64,000 nt of DNA from NCBI GenBank assembly GCA_945862325.1, contig CAMAXZ010000011.1:1-64000 (forward strand). Direction: 5' to 3'. The number at the start of each line of letters is the position of its first letter. Position 1 is the first letter of the stretch. The notes under the pieces were generated by a model. It saw only the letters and a list, made by a program, of their open reading frames with translations, was not told where the DNA came from and did not search any database. The translations under genes were made by a program, and so were the position numbers. Positions 24,935 to 34,275 of this stretch are shown piece by piece. The DNA comes from Klebsiella pneumoniae (lineage in GTDB: Bacteria; Myxococcota_A; UBA796; SXON01).

Positions 24935-26770
24935 CTAGCGGTACCCCTCGGCCTGGAGCTGGAAGAGCCGCGCGTAGCGACCGTTCAGCGCGACGAGCGC
25001 CTCGTGGGTGCCGCGCTCGGTGACGCGGCCGCGGTCGAGCACGAGGATCTGGTCGGCGCGCCGGACGGTCGAGAAGCGGTGGGAGATCAGGATCGCCATC
25101 TGCCCGCGCGCGGTCTCCTGAAACTGTTCGAACACCTGCGCCTCGGCCTCGGCGTCCATGGCCGCCGTCGGCTCGTCGAGGACGAGCAGATCGGCGCCCG
25201 TGCGCATGAACGCTCGGGATAACGCCACTTTCTGCCACTGTCCGCCCGAGAGCTCACGCCCGCTGCCGAACCAACGCCCGAGGCGGGTGCGTAGACCGTC
25301 CGGGAAGGTTGCGAGGAACGACCACGCTTGTCCGCGCTCGGCGGCGTCGCGTTGGCGGGCCTCGTCGGCGATCGCCGCCACGTCGCCAGCGCCGATGTTC
25401 TCGCCCGCGGAGAGCTGGTATCGGACGAAGTCCTGGAACACCACGCCGATGCGCGCGCGCAGGACGTCGACGTCCCACCCGCGCAGGTCGAGCCCGTCGA
25501 GCAGGATGCGCCCCGAAGCCGGCTCGTAGAGGCGCGTGATCAGCTTGATCAGGGTCGTCTTTCCCGACCCGTTCTCGCCGACGATCGCCAGCTTCTCGCC
25601 GGGCCGCACGTGGAGCGACACGTCGTGGAGCGCCGGGGTCTCGCTCCCCGGGTAGGTGAACGACACTCCCTCGACGCGCAGGCCGTCGGACGGGTCGGGG
25701 CCGGCGGCGGCCGTACCGACCGCCCTGGCGACCGGCATCTCGAGGAAGCCGTAGAGGTTCGACAGGTACAAGCTGTCTTCGTACATGCCGCCGATCGCGG
25801 ACAGCCCGGACGCCAGCGCGCCCTGCCCCTGTTTGAACAAGAGCAGGTACATCGTCATCTCCCCGAGGGAGATGCGGCCGCTCACCGTCGCGACGATCGT
25901 GTACGCGTACACGGCGTAGAACGCGGCCGTGCTCACGAGGCCGATGAGGTAGCCCCAGAGGCCGCGTCGAAGGGTCAGATCGCGGTCGGCCCCATACAGG
26001 CTGTGGAAGATCCGCTCGTAGCGATCGAGGAAGAACGGGCCGAGCCCGTAGAGCTTGACCTCCTTCGCGTAGTCCTCGCGGCCGAGCACCGTCTCGTACC
26101 AGGACTGTTCGCGCGTCTCGGGGGTGCGCCAGGACAGGAGGCGGAACGCCTCGCCGGAGTAGCGGGCCTCCGCCCACACCGCGGGGAGCGCGGCCACCGC
26201 GAGGCCCACCGCGGCGAGCGGCGAGAAGGGCACCAGGAGGACGCCGACGCCCACGAGCGACACGAGGTTCTGGAGCAGGCCGAACACGCGGCGCACGAGG
26301 CCGAGCGGCCGCGACGAGGCCTCGCGGCGCGCCCGCGTCATGCGGTCGTAGATCGTCGCGTCTTCGAAGTGGGTGAGGTCGAGCTCGAGCGCCTTTCGGA
26401 GGATGAGGACGTTGACGTGGTGCCCGAGCCGCGCGCGGATGAGGGACTCGGTCACGCTCAGTCCGCGCTGGACGGCCGCGAGGGCGACGACGAGCCCGGC
26501 CTCGATCGCGAGGAACCGAAGGGCGACCGTGCGGTCTCCCGCGGCGTTCACCACCGCGTCCACGATCAGCTTGCCGACGTACGCGATCGCCGCGGGAACG
26601 CCACCGGCGACGAGGGTCAGGACCGCGAGCGTGACGGTGGCGGCGAGGCTCGTCCCGACGACGAGCCCCAAGGCGCGGCCCACCGTGCGCGGCACGTCGC
26701 GCCACGTCGACGCGGAGGCCTCGGGTGGCCCCGGAGCCTTCGGCGGGCGTGGAGTCGCGGGTTCGGCCAC
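24935..26770 (-). CDS. ABC transporter, fused permease and ATPase (type IV exporter)
   Basis: A 611-aa half-transporter. Six membrane helices lie within about 25-340. The ATPase at about 360-605 has Walker A (GENGSGKTTL), Q-loop (VVFQDFVRYQ), signature LSGGQWQ and Walker B (DLLVLDEPTAAMD), then the switch His (LISHRFSTV). All catalytic residues are present. It resembles lipid, peptide or drug exporters that work as dimers. GTG 26770 was chosen as start because upstream sequence lacks coding character in this frame. It lies directly upstream of the FG-GAP lipoprotein. Substrate not predictable. Confidence 0.85.
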   Translation of the reverse strand: MAEPATPRPPKAPGPPEASASTWRDVPRTVGRALGLVVGTSLAATVTLAVLTLVAGGVPAAIAYVGKLIVDAVVNAAGDRTVALRFLAIEAGLVVALAAVQRGLSVTESLIRARLGHHVNVLILRKALELDLTHFEDATIYDRMTRARREASSRPLGLVRRVFGLLQNLVSLVGVGVLLVPFSPLAAVGLAVAALPAVWAEARYSGEAFRLLSWRTPETREQSWYETVLGREDYAKEVKLYGLGPFFLDRYERIFHSLYGADRDLTLRRGLWGYLIGLVSTAAFYAVYAYTIVATVSGRISLGEMTMYLLLFKQGQGALASGLSAIGGMYEDSLYLSNLYGFLEMPVARAVGTAAAGPDPSDGLRVEGVSFTYPGSETPALHDVSLHVRPGEKLAIVGENGSGKTTLIKLITRLYEPASGRILLDGLDLRGWDVDVLRARIGVVFQDFVRYQLSAGENIGAGDVAAIADEARQRDAAERGQAWSFLATFPDGLRTRLGRWFGSGRELSGGQWQKVALSRAFMRTGADLLVLDEPTAAMDAEAEAQVFEQFQETARGQMAILISHRFSTVRRADQILVLDRGRVTERGTHEALVALNGRYARLFQLQAEGYR

Positions 26771-26795
26771 GCTCGAGGCTAACGCGCCTCGACGG

Positions 26796-26876
26796 TCACT
26801 CCGCGGTGTCGCCGGTGTCGACCTCGGTGCTGCAGGTGCCGTCACCGTTGTCCTGGAACCCCTCGCGCAGGCACAT
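26796..26876 (-). pseudogene. Possible remnant of a Cys-rich lipoprotein tail
   Basis: A 26-codon frame (MCLREGFQDNGDGTC, ending DTGDTAE) continues upstream without a start codon as CRCPAG, and is closed by a stop at 26948-26946. The C-x-x-GF-x-DNGDGTC pattern and the Asp-Thr-Gly ending are typical of lipoproteins in this window. I read it as a gene fragment left upstream of the ABC transporter, but it could be chance. Confidence 0.25.
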
Positions 26877-26973
26877 CGAGCCCGCGGGGCACCGGCAAGC
26901 AGGAAATGTGCCAAACGAGCGGATCGCGCGCGGCCGTGAACCTGTTTAGGGGCCTCGCAACGCCGGAGCCGAA

Positions 26974-28110
26974 ATGTTCGTCCTCGCCTTGTCCCTCCTC
27001 GCCTGCTCCGGATCCCCCGAGGCGCCGCCGGCCCCGGTGGATCCGCCGCCGCCGGCCCCGGTCGAGCCGCCGGCGCCCGCGCCGCTGCCGCCCGCGGGCG
27101 CCGGCGAGACCCGCCTGCTCGACCTCGACAACCCCGGAGGGGCGAACGGCGCGCCGCAGGGGGCGATGTTCGTGGTTCCCGGCGGGGCCGACGCCTCGGC
27201 GACCAGCGGCCCGCTCTCCGACGGCGCCACCGGCGCGGTGCTCGAGGTGCGAACGGCCGCCGACGCCCTGGTGTGCGCGCAAGCCGTGCGCATGTCCGGA
27301 AAAACGACCTTCACCGGTCGTACCAAGCTCACCGCGCTCACGAAGGGCGCGGGGCCCTACGACGGTCTCAACGTCGAGCTCCGCGCCCGTGGCGAGGCCA
27401 ACGAGCTCATCCCCGCCGCCACCACCCGCTACACCCTGCTGCACAACTTCACGAGCGTGGGCGGCTGGGAAGAGTGGTCGTACGAGGCCGCGCCGCCGGC
27501 CGGCGCCGTGAAGGGCGAGCTGTGCCTCCGGTTCGTCGGCAGCGCGGGCCGCGTGGAGATCGACGCGCTCGGCGTGACCGCCGCCGGCGTGGCGCCCGCG
27601 GGGGTGGCCGCGGCGGACGTCCAGACCACGCCGATCGCCGAGACGCGGTGGGACCTCGACGCCCCCGGCGGGGTCAACGGGGCGCCGCTCGGCTTCGAAT
27701 TCATCGTCCCGACGCCCGACGCCACGGCGACCGCCGGCGACGTCGGCGGCGCCACAGGCTTTCGCCTGGCGGCCACCAAGCCCGGCAACGCCCTCGCCTG
27801 CTCCGATCGCTTCGCGCTCGTCGGTCCCGGTACGGCGAAGGTGAGGATCAAGGTCGATAAGGTGGACAGCGACGCGCGCGGCTGGACCGGGTTCGTGACC
27901 GAGCTGCGCGCGTGGGACGCGGCCGGCGCCCTGGTGAGCCCGGCGGGCGCCCAGTACACGACGCTCGACACGGCGAAGGCCGCGGGCGACTGGCGGGAGG
28001 TCACGGCTCCGTTCACGCCTCCGGCGGGCGCGGCGACCGGCAGGATCTGCGTGCGCTTCGTGGAGGCGACCGGCGTCGCCGCGGTGGACTGGGTGGCGGT
28101 GGGCGGGTGA
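26974..28110 (+). CDS. Lipoprotein with two jelly-roll-like beta domains
   Basis: A 378-aa lipoprotein (LSLLACSG, Cys11) with a Pro/Ala-rich linker (residues 15-45). Two clearly homologous domains follow at about 46-205 and 222-378. Each begins LDL/LDxPGGxNGAPxG and ends G-x-x-C-LRF/VRF-V-x-x-x-G-x-x-x-ID/VDW. The repeated strand pattern resembles carbohydrate-binding or lectin-like jelly rolls. A conserved Cys pair per domain could form disulfides. The stop overlaps the next start (GTGA), coupling it to the SGNH hydrolase; a surface polysaccharide role is inferred from that. Confidence 0.65.
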   Translation: MFVLALSLLACSGSPEAPPAPVDPPPPAPVEPPAPAPLPPAGAGETRLLDLDNPGGANGAPQGAMFVVPGGADASATSGPLSDGATGAVLEVRTAADALVCAQAVRMSGKTTFTGRTKLTALTKGAGPYDGLNVELRARGEANELIPAATTRYTLLHNFTSVGGWEEWSYEAAPPAGAVKGELCLRFVGSAGRVEIDALGVTAAGVAPAGVAAADVQTTPIAETRWDLDAPGGVNGAPLGFEFIVPTPDATATAGDVGGATGFRLAATKPGNALACSDRFALVGPGTAKVRIKVDKVDSDARGWTGFVTELRAWDAAGALVSPAGAQYTTLDTAKAAGDWREVTAPFTPPAGAATGRICVRFVEATGVAAVDWVAVGG

Positions 28111-30305
28111 GCCCCGGCGCGCTCGGGCTGCGCGTCGGCCTCGGCGCGCTCGGCCTCGTCGGTGGGCTGGTGTTCGGAGAGGCCGTGAGCGCCTGGGCGC
28201 GCGGGGGTGCGTTCCCGCACCTGAACGTCTACGAGGCGGACGCCGAGCTCGGGGTCCGGCTGCGCGCCGGCGCGTCGCAGCGCGTCGCGTTCGGCGGCAA
28301 TTCGCCCAGCGACGTCCGGATCAACGCCGACGGCTTCCGCGGCGCGCCGTGGGGGCCGCGGGCGCCTGACGAGATCGTCGTCCTCGGCGACTCTCAGGCC
28401 TTCGGTCTCGGCGTCGAGGAGGACGAGACGGTCTCCGCGCGCCTCGCGGTCGCCTCCGGCCGGCCGACGATCAACGCGGGCGTGCCGACCTACGGCCCCC
28501 TCGAGTACCTCGCGGTCATCGACCGCGTCCTCGCCGCGCGCTCCCCGAAGACGGTGGTCGTGCTCGTCAACCTCGGCAACGACCTCTTCGAGCGGGATCG
28601 CCCGAACGGCGACCGCCACCGGGTGTGGGACGGGTGGGCGGTGCGCGCCGAGACGATGCCCGACGACGTGGTGCAGTTTCCGGGGCGCGCGTGGTTGTTC
28701 CGTGAGTCGCACCTCGTGTTCCTGGCGCGGCGCGCGTTGTACCGCCGCCTCGAGTCCGACGACCGCGGGCTCCCGTCGGAGGGCGGCCTCGCCGACGCCC
28801 TCGTGCGGAGCGCGATCGCCGTGCGCGACGTCGCCCCGCCGCCGGCGGAGGACGAGGTGTTCGATCGACCCGCGGCGGAGGTGGCGGCCCAGGTCTCCGA
28901 CGCCGCGCGGGAGCGGGTCAGCCTCGAGCACGAGCTCGTGGAGTCCGCCGCGCGCCTGCTCGGGGAGGACGTCGGCGACGTCGGATTAGGGCAGGAAGCG
29001 CTGCGCAGCCAGAACCGCCCGGGGGACATCGTCGACTCGCCGTACGCGGAGGCGGCGCGCCCGCTCGAGGTCACCGCCGAGCTGTTGAAAACGGCGGCTC
29101 GCCTCAAGAAGGACGCGCCCGAGGTCGTTCGCGCCTGGGTGCGCGATCACCCGCGCGACCCGCGCGTGGGAGCGCTGTCTCGGGCGCTCGCGCGGTGGGA
29201 CGCCGCCGGCGCGAAGCTCGACGCGCTCGCGACCGCGATCGACGGCGACTCGGCCCCGACCTCGCCGCTCCGGGACTTCGTCTCGGAGGCGCGCGCGCGG
29301 TGCGCGCGGGCGGGCGCGGAGCTCGTCATCGCCGCGCTCCCCCTCGACGTGCAGGTGAGCCCCGAAGAGTGGCGAAAGTATGGGAAGGAGCCCGTCGATC
29401 TCTCCGAGACCCGCCGCCTGTCGACCGACCTCGTGGCCGTCGCGCGGCACGCCGGCGCGCGCGGGGTGGATCTGTGGGACCCCCTCGCGGCCGCGTCTCC
29501 GGGGGCGTTCCTCATGGGCGACCTCCACATGAGCCCGATCGGCACCGCCGCTGTCGCCGACGCCCTCGCCGCGGCGCTCACGGCGCCCGCCCCCCTCCCG
29601 GCGCCGGAGAGCGGCCTCCCGCCCGGCCGCTCGCGGCTGCCGACGACACACGAGCTGGCGCTCGCGCCGGAGATCGTCGTGCGGGGGTCCACGCGCAACC
29701 GCTGCTCGACCCGGCGTCTTCGAGAGTGGCTGATCATCGAGTGCGCCGGCCTCACGTTCCGCGGGTCGGTGGTCGGGGGCACCACGCCTTCGGTCGCGAT
29801 CGAGGAGGCGCCCCTCGAGACCGCTTGGGGCACGAACTACGGCGCGACGTCGGTGCTCCTGCCACTCCTCCCGGGGCGGGCGGCGCGCGTGGTCTTCTCG
29901 TGGGCCGCGACACCCGAGTCGAACCTCCCGGACACCCTCGCCGCGGACGCGCCGTTCCGGGGGCGTCGCGAGGTGTTCGTCCTGGGCTGGGACGAGGACC
30001 GCCCGATCGGACGGTTCGAGCCCTTCGCGGGGCCCTTCGAGCCCGCCGCGAGGCCGGAGTGCGCCCGGAACACGTTGGAGCGCCCGTGGTCCAACGCGGA
30101 CCTCGGCTGTGCCCGCACCTGGTCGGACCCGTGCTCGCCCGAGCACGCCGCCTGCGCCGCGGGCGACGGCACGTCTCCGCCGGTGTGCGCCGCCGGCGAG
30201 GCGCCGGTCGGGTCTTCCGGCTGGTGCCACCCCTTGTGCGACGATGCCACCCCGTGCGCCCGTGGGGTGTGCTCTGAATGGATGGGCGCGAAGGTGTGCT
30301 TATGA
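28107..30305 (+). CDS. SGNH/GDSL-family hydrolase with Cys-rich C-terminal domain
   Basis: A 732-aa protein with one N-terminal membrane helix (about 8-28). The SGNH core has block I VVLGDSQAFGLG with nucleophile Ser96, the block with LVNLGNDL, and the closing Asp472/His474 pair in GDLHMSPIG. That D-x-H form is seen in AlgX/AlgJ-type esterases and acetyltransferases. About 220 residues of helical insert separate the blocks. A beta domain (about 530-640) and a Cys-rich tail (about 650-732, CSPEHAACAAGD, CDDATPCARGVC) follow. It probably removes or transfers acyl groups on a surface glycan. It is coupled to genes on both sides by 4-bp overlaps. Confidence 0.75.
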   Translation: MSPGALGLRVGLGALGLVGGLVFGEAVSAWARGGAFPHLNVYEADAELGVRLRAGASQRVAFGGNSPSDVRINADGFRGAPWGPRAPDEIVVLGDSQAFGLGVEEDETVSARLAVASGRPTINAGVPTYGPLEYLAVIDRVLAARSPKTVVVLVNLGNDLFERDRPNGDRHRVWDGWAVRAETMPDDVVQFPGRAWLFRESHLVFLARRALYRRLESDDRGLPSEGGLADALVRSAIAVRDVAPPPAEDEVFDRPAAEVAAQVSDAARERVSLEHELVESAARLLGEDVGDVGLGQEALRSQNRPGDIVDSPYAEAARPLEVTAELLKTAARLKKDAPEVVRAWVRDHPRDPRVGALSRALARWDAAGAKLDALATAIDGDSAPTSPLRDFVSEARARCARAGAELVIAALPLDVQVSPEEWRKYGKEPVDLSETRRLSTDLVAVARHAGARGVDLWDPLAAASPGAFLMGDLHMSPIGTAAVADALAAALTAPAPLPAPESGLPPGRSRLPTTHELALAPEIVVRGSTRNRCSTRRLREWLIIECAGLTFRGSVVGGTTPSVAIEEAPLETAWGTNYGATSVLLPLLPGRAARVVFSWAATPESNLPDTLAADAPFRGRREVFVLGWDEDRPIGRFEPFAGPFEPAARPECARNTLERPWSNADLGCARTWSDPCSPEHAACAAGDGTSPPVCAAGEAPVGSSGWCHPLCDDATPCARGVCSEWMGAKVCL

Positions 30306-30427
30306 AGTCGACTTCTGGTGGTGGGACGCCGTGGGCGTGGTTCGTGGTGCCGTTCGTGCTGGCGTTGGCGGGCGTGGCGGCTCTATGGTGGTTCGCGCCG
30401 GACAACACGGCGTACACGGTCCTGTGA
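30302..30427 (+). CDS. 41-aa single-helix membrane peptide
   Basis: Starts at an ATG overlapping the SGNH stop (ATGA) and runs 41 codons to TGA at 30425-30427. Residues 11-31 form one hydrophobic, Trp-rich helix (WAWFVVPFVLALAGVAALWW), and the tail reads FAPDNTAYTVL. The tight overlap and clean helix argue that it is a real gene. Small membrane peptides accompany envelope acyl-transfer systems (for example DltX in dlt operons). That is only an analogy here, as no MBOAT gene is present in the window. Confidence 0.6.
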   Translation: MKSTSGGGTPWAWFVVPFVLALAGVAALWWFAPDNTAYTVL

Positions 30428-30458
30428 GCGCCCGCATGCCGACCCAATGGAGGCCCTG

Positions 30459-31118
<660 letters not shown>

Positions 31119-31136
31119 GCGCTGGCGAAGGGCCGG

Positions 31137-31583
31137 CTAGACGTCGACGACGATGTCGGGCTGCGTCACCACCTCCGCGGTGATGGAGTTCGCGATGTAG
31201 CAGTACTTGTGGGCCTTCTCGAACATCGTGCGGGCCTTCTCGACGTCGGACCCCGGCGCGACGCGGATGGTCGGCGCGAGCACGATCGTGGTGACCCGGG
31301 TGACCCGGTCGACCGTGCCGAGCGCGGCGTGGCCGTTCTCTTCGTAGGAGCGCACGTCCACCCCGACCTTCGCCGCGAGCGCGAGGAACGTGAGCATGTG
31401 GCAGGTGGCGAGGCTGGCCCCGAGCAGGTCTTCCGGGTTCCACCGGGTGAGGTCGCCGATGGCCGGATCGCCCGCGGACAGCGGGATCTCGACCTTGCCC
31501 GGCGCGCCGGCGACGGCGTCCCGGGTGTACTCGCGCGTGGCGGTCGAGCCCGACCAACGAACGGAGAAGGGGAAGCGCTCCAT
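31137..31583 (-). CDS. OsmC-family peroxiredoxin-like protein
   Basis: A 148-aa cytoplasmic protein with the OsmC/Ohr fold. The first redox cysteine is in LATCHMLTFLALA, the second in HKYCYIANSI, and the catalytic Glu/Arg network around WNPEDLLGASLA is present. The family reduces organic hydroperoxides. It sits closer to the OsmC branch (GVDVRSYEENG) than to Ohr. It stands alone between the Asp-Thr lipoprotein and a divergent permease gene. Confidence 0.85.
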   Translation of the reverse strand: MERFPFSVRWSGSTATREYTRDAVAGAPGKVEIPLSAGDPAIGDLTRWNPEDLLGASLATCHMLTFLALAAKVGVDVRSYEENGHAALGTVDRVTRVTTIVLAPTIRVAPGSDVEKARTMFEKAHKYCYIANSITAEVVTQPDIVVDV

Positions 31584-31665
31584 TGGACCCTCGTGTAGGC
31601 GCCAAGCCTAAGCACGGCATAGGCGCCGGGGGTGAAGTTCGTCGCGTGCGAGGGCTGACCGTCCG

Positions 31666-32349
31666 ATGGAGCTCGACGTCGCGAGCGCGGTACGCAACTC
31701 CTTGATCGTCGGCGCGTGCGCCGCGGGCCTCGGTTTCGTGCCCGCCGTCGGCATGGCGTGGGTGCTCGCGCGGTTGCGATTCCGCGGGAAGGCGCTTCTC
31801 ACCTCGATCGTAACGATACCGCTCGTGCTGCCTCCGGTGGTGACGGGGCTCGCCATCGTCGCGCTCCTCGGGCGCCACACGCCGATGGGCGCGGCGTTCG
31901 ACGCGCTCGGCCTGCCCGTCACCTTCACCCGGTTCGGCGCGGTGCTCGCCGCCCTCGTGGTCGGCTTCCCGATCTACGTGATGACGATCCGCGGGGCGTT
32001 CGAGGCGGTCGACCCTCGCTACGAAGAGGTGGCCGCCACCCTCGGGTCGCCGCCGTGGCGCGGGTTCGTGGACATCACCCTGCCCCTCGCGCTCCCCGGG
32101 ATCGTGGCGGGGGTGGTGCTCGCGTTCGCGCGCGGCCTCGGGGAGTTCGGCGCGACGGTGGTGGTGGCCGGCAACATGGAAGGTTCGCGGACGATCGCCC
32201 TCGCGGTGTACGCGCTCCTCGACGCGCCGGGCGAGGACGCACGCGTCACGACGCTCGCCCTGGCCGGGCTCGCGGTGTCCATCGGCGCGCTGCTCGGGTT
32301 CGAGGCCCTCAACCGCTGGCAACGGCGACGCCTCGACCTCGATGCCTGA
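31666..32349 (+). CDS. modB: Molybdate-type ABC transporter permease ModB
   Basis: A 227-aa inner-membrane permease with five or six helices and the EAA loop EEVAATLGSPPWRGFVDITLPLALPGIVAG near residues 115-145, which contacts the ATPase. The N-terminus (SLIVGACAAGLGFVPAVGMAWVLAR) and the GLGEFGATVVVAGN segment are characteristic of ModB/CysT-type permeases; the latter favours molybdate or tungstate. It overlaps the ATPase gene by 8 bp. No binding protein gene (modA) is next to it. Confidence 0.8.
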   Translation: MELDVASAVRNSLIVGACAAGLGFVPAVGMAWVLARLRFRGKALLTSIVTIPLVLPPVVTGLAIVALLGRHTPMGAAFDALGLPVTFTRFGAVLAALVVGFPIYVMTIRGAFEAVDPRYEEVAATLGSPPWRGFVDITLPLALPGIVAGVVLAFARGLGEFGATVVVAGNMEGSRTIALAVYALLDAPGEDARVTTLALAGLAVSIGALLGFEALNRWQRRRLDLDA

Positions 32350-32968
32350 GCTCGACGTCGACCTCCGCGTGGCCCTCGGGCCGCGCACGGTGCGCTTTGC
32401 CCTCCGCGGAGGGCCGGCGGTGGCGGTGCTGGGGCCTTCAGGTGCGGGAAAGAGCACCTTCCTCCGGGTCCTCGCCGGTGTCGAGCGGCGCGCGGTCGGC
32501 GTGTTGCGGTTCGGCGCTGACGTGTGGCAGGACGGCGCGGTGTTCGTGCCGCCGTGGCGTCGCCGTGTGGGCTGGGTGCCGCAGGACGGCGTGCTGTTCC
32601 CGCACATGACCGCGAGGGAGAACCTGGCGTACGCGGCGACGGAGGACCTCGGTCCGATCGCCCGGATGCTGGAGATCGAGGGGGTGCTGGACCGTCGGCC
32701 GCGCCACCTCTCGGGCGGGGAGCGTCAGCGCGTGGCGCTCGGGCGGGCGCTCGCCGCGGCGCCGCGCCTCCTGTTGCTCGACGAGCCGTTCGCCGCGTTG
32801 GACCGTCCGCTTCGGGACGGTCTCGCGGCGCGCGTGGCGGCGTGGGTGGCGGCGCGCGGCACGCGGCTCGTCGTCGTGACGCACGACCCGTCCGACGCGG
32901 CCGCCTTCGACGCGCGCGTTTGGACGATCCGAGACGACCACCTGGAGCCCGCCGGCCCCGGGGCATAG
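32342..32968 (+). CDS. modC: ModC-like ABC transporter ATPase, short form
   Basis: A 208-aa ATPase with Walker A (GPSGAGKSTFLR), Q-loop (WVPQDGVLFPHM), signature LSGGERQRVALGRAL, Walker B (LLLLDEPFAALD) and switch His (VTHDPSDAAAF). It pairs with the overlapping modB gene. Typical ModC proteins are about 350 aa with a C-terminal TOBE/Mop domain that senses oxyanion; here the protein stops after the nucleotide-binding domain. Transport should be possible without that regulatory domain. Assignment to molybdate rests on the permease. Confidence 0.75.
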   Translation: MPELDVDLRVALGPRTVRFALRGGPAVAVLGPSGAGKSTFLRVLAGVERRAVGVLRFGADVWQDGAVFVPPWRRRVGWVPQDGVLFPHMTARENLAYAATEDLGPIARMLEIEGVLDRRPRHLSGGERQRVALGRALAAAPRLLLLDEPFAALDRPLRDGLAARVAAWVAARGTRLVVVTHDPSDAAAFDARVWTIRDDHLEPAGPGA

Positions 32969-32977
32969 CTTCGTCGG

Positions 32978-33646
32978 ATGCTCACCCCCGCGTACTTCGC
33001 CTTCTTCCGCGAGCTCGCCGACGACAACGAGAAGGTGTGGTTCGAGGCGAACCGCGCCCGCTACGAACGCGACGTCAAGGAGCCACTCCTCGCGATCATC
33101 CGGGCGGTGGCGGCGCCCATGGCCGAGATCTCGCCGCACATCAAGGTCGATCCACGCGCCAACGGCGGTTCGATGTTCCGCATCTACCGGGACACCCGCT
33201 TCTCGAAGGACAAGGCCCCGTACAAGACCAACGGCGCCGTGCACTTCCGCCACGTCGCCGGCAAGGACGCGCACGCCCCCGGGTACTACCTCCACCTCGC
33301 CCCGGACGACGTGTTCGTCGCCGGCGGGCTCTGGGCGCCCGAGCCGGAGGTCGCGGCGCGGATCCGCGAGACGATACTCGCGCGTCCCGACGCGTGGCGC
33401 GCCGCCGTCGAGCCGCTGACCCCGGGCATGATCTACGAGATGGAGTCGTACAAGCGGCCGCCCGCCGGCGTGCCGGCGGACCATCCGCTGCTCGCCGACC
33501 TGAAGCGAAAACACTTCATCTTCGGTCGCAAGATGACCGAGGCGCAGACCTTCGACGCGGACTTCCTGCCCAGGGTGCTCGCGGATTGGCGCGCGATGGC
33601 GCCCGTCATGCGCTTCCTGACGAACGCCGTCGGCCTCGAGTTCTAG
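32978..33646 (+). CDS. DUF2461 family protein
   Basis: A 222-aa protein matching the DUF2461 pattern: opening YFAFFRELADDNEKVWFEANRARYE, the central FRIYRDTRFSKDKAPYKTN motif, and the closing KRKHFIFGRKMTE and TNAVGLEF. The family is widespread and uncharacterised, with no established reaction. It is 9 bp downstream of modC and may simply share its transcript. No signal peptide. Confidence 0.85.
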   Translation: MLTPAYFAFFRELADDNEKVWFEANRARYERDVKEPLLAIIRAVAAPMAEISPHIKVDPRANGGSMFRIYRDTRFSKDKAPYKTNGAVHFRHVAGKDAHAPGYYLHLAPDDVFVAGGLWAPEPEVAARIRETILARPDAWRAAVEPLTPGMIYEMESYKRPPAGVPADHPLLADLKRKHFIFGRKMTEAQTFDADFLPRVLADWRAMAPVMRFLTNAVGLEF

Positions 33647-33647
33647 C

Positions 33648-34208
33648 CTACAGCACCGGCGCCACCGCCTCGGCCACCCGGAGGAACGCCGCGAGCTCCT
33701 TGTGGAGGCGCGCCTCCATGCCCGCGTCCGCGAGGCCGCCCGCGGCGTCGAACGCCTGATCGGCCCGCGCGAGCGCGAACATGTCCGGGTACACGAGCGC
33801 GCCGCACCCCTCGAGCGGGATGCGCGTCTGCCACAGCCCGCGGATGCCGCCGATCGGCGAAGGGGACGCGGACATCAGGTACATCGACCGGCCGCGCCAC
33901 GGCATCGGGCGCGCGCGCGAGGTCCAATCGATCGCGTTCTTGAGCGTGCCGGGGATCGAGTAGTTGTACTCGGGGGTGGCGAGGACGACCGCGGTGGCGG
34001 CCTCGAGGCGGCGCTTGAGCGCGAGGGCGCCGGGGGGCAGCCCGGTCGTGGCCTCGGCGTCGCCGTCGAACAGCGGCATGTCGAAGTCGCGGAGGGTGGC
34101 GTGGTCGACGGTGTGGCCGAGGCCGCGCACGAGGTCCGCGGCGTGGGCCGCGAGGCGGGAGTTGAGGGACTCGCGACGGGTGGACGCGGCGAACACGAGG
34201 ACGTTCAT
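33648..34208 (-). CDS. NADPH-dependent FMN reductase-family protein
   Basis: A 186-aa flavodoxin-like protein. FMN-binding features are the N-terminal phosphate loop [15 protein letters not shown] and the [18 protein letters not shown] motif near residue 80-97, which is diagnostic for this family (azoreductase/chromate-reductase relatives). It uses NADPH to reduce flavin, quinones or azo compounds; the physiological substrate is not evident. It converges on DUF2461 with one base between stops. Confidence 0.9.
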   Translation of the reverse strand: MNVLVFAASTRRESLNSRLAAHAADLVRGLGHTVDHATLRDFDMPLFDGDAEATTGLPPGALALKRRLEAATAVVLATPEYNYSIPGTLKNAIDWTSRARPMPWRGRSMYLMSASPSPIGGIRGLWQTRIPLEGCGALVYPDMFALARADQAFDAAGGLADAGMEARLHKELAAFLRVAEAVAPVL

Positions 34209-34275
34209 GCGGAGTGCTCCGGGCGGTGGGGTGCGCTGCAGGACCGACCCAACGTACCGCGATTACCCTCCTGCG

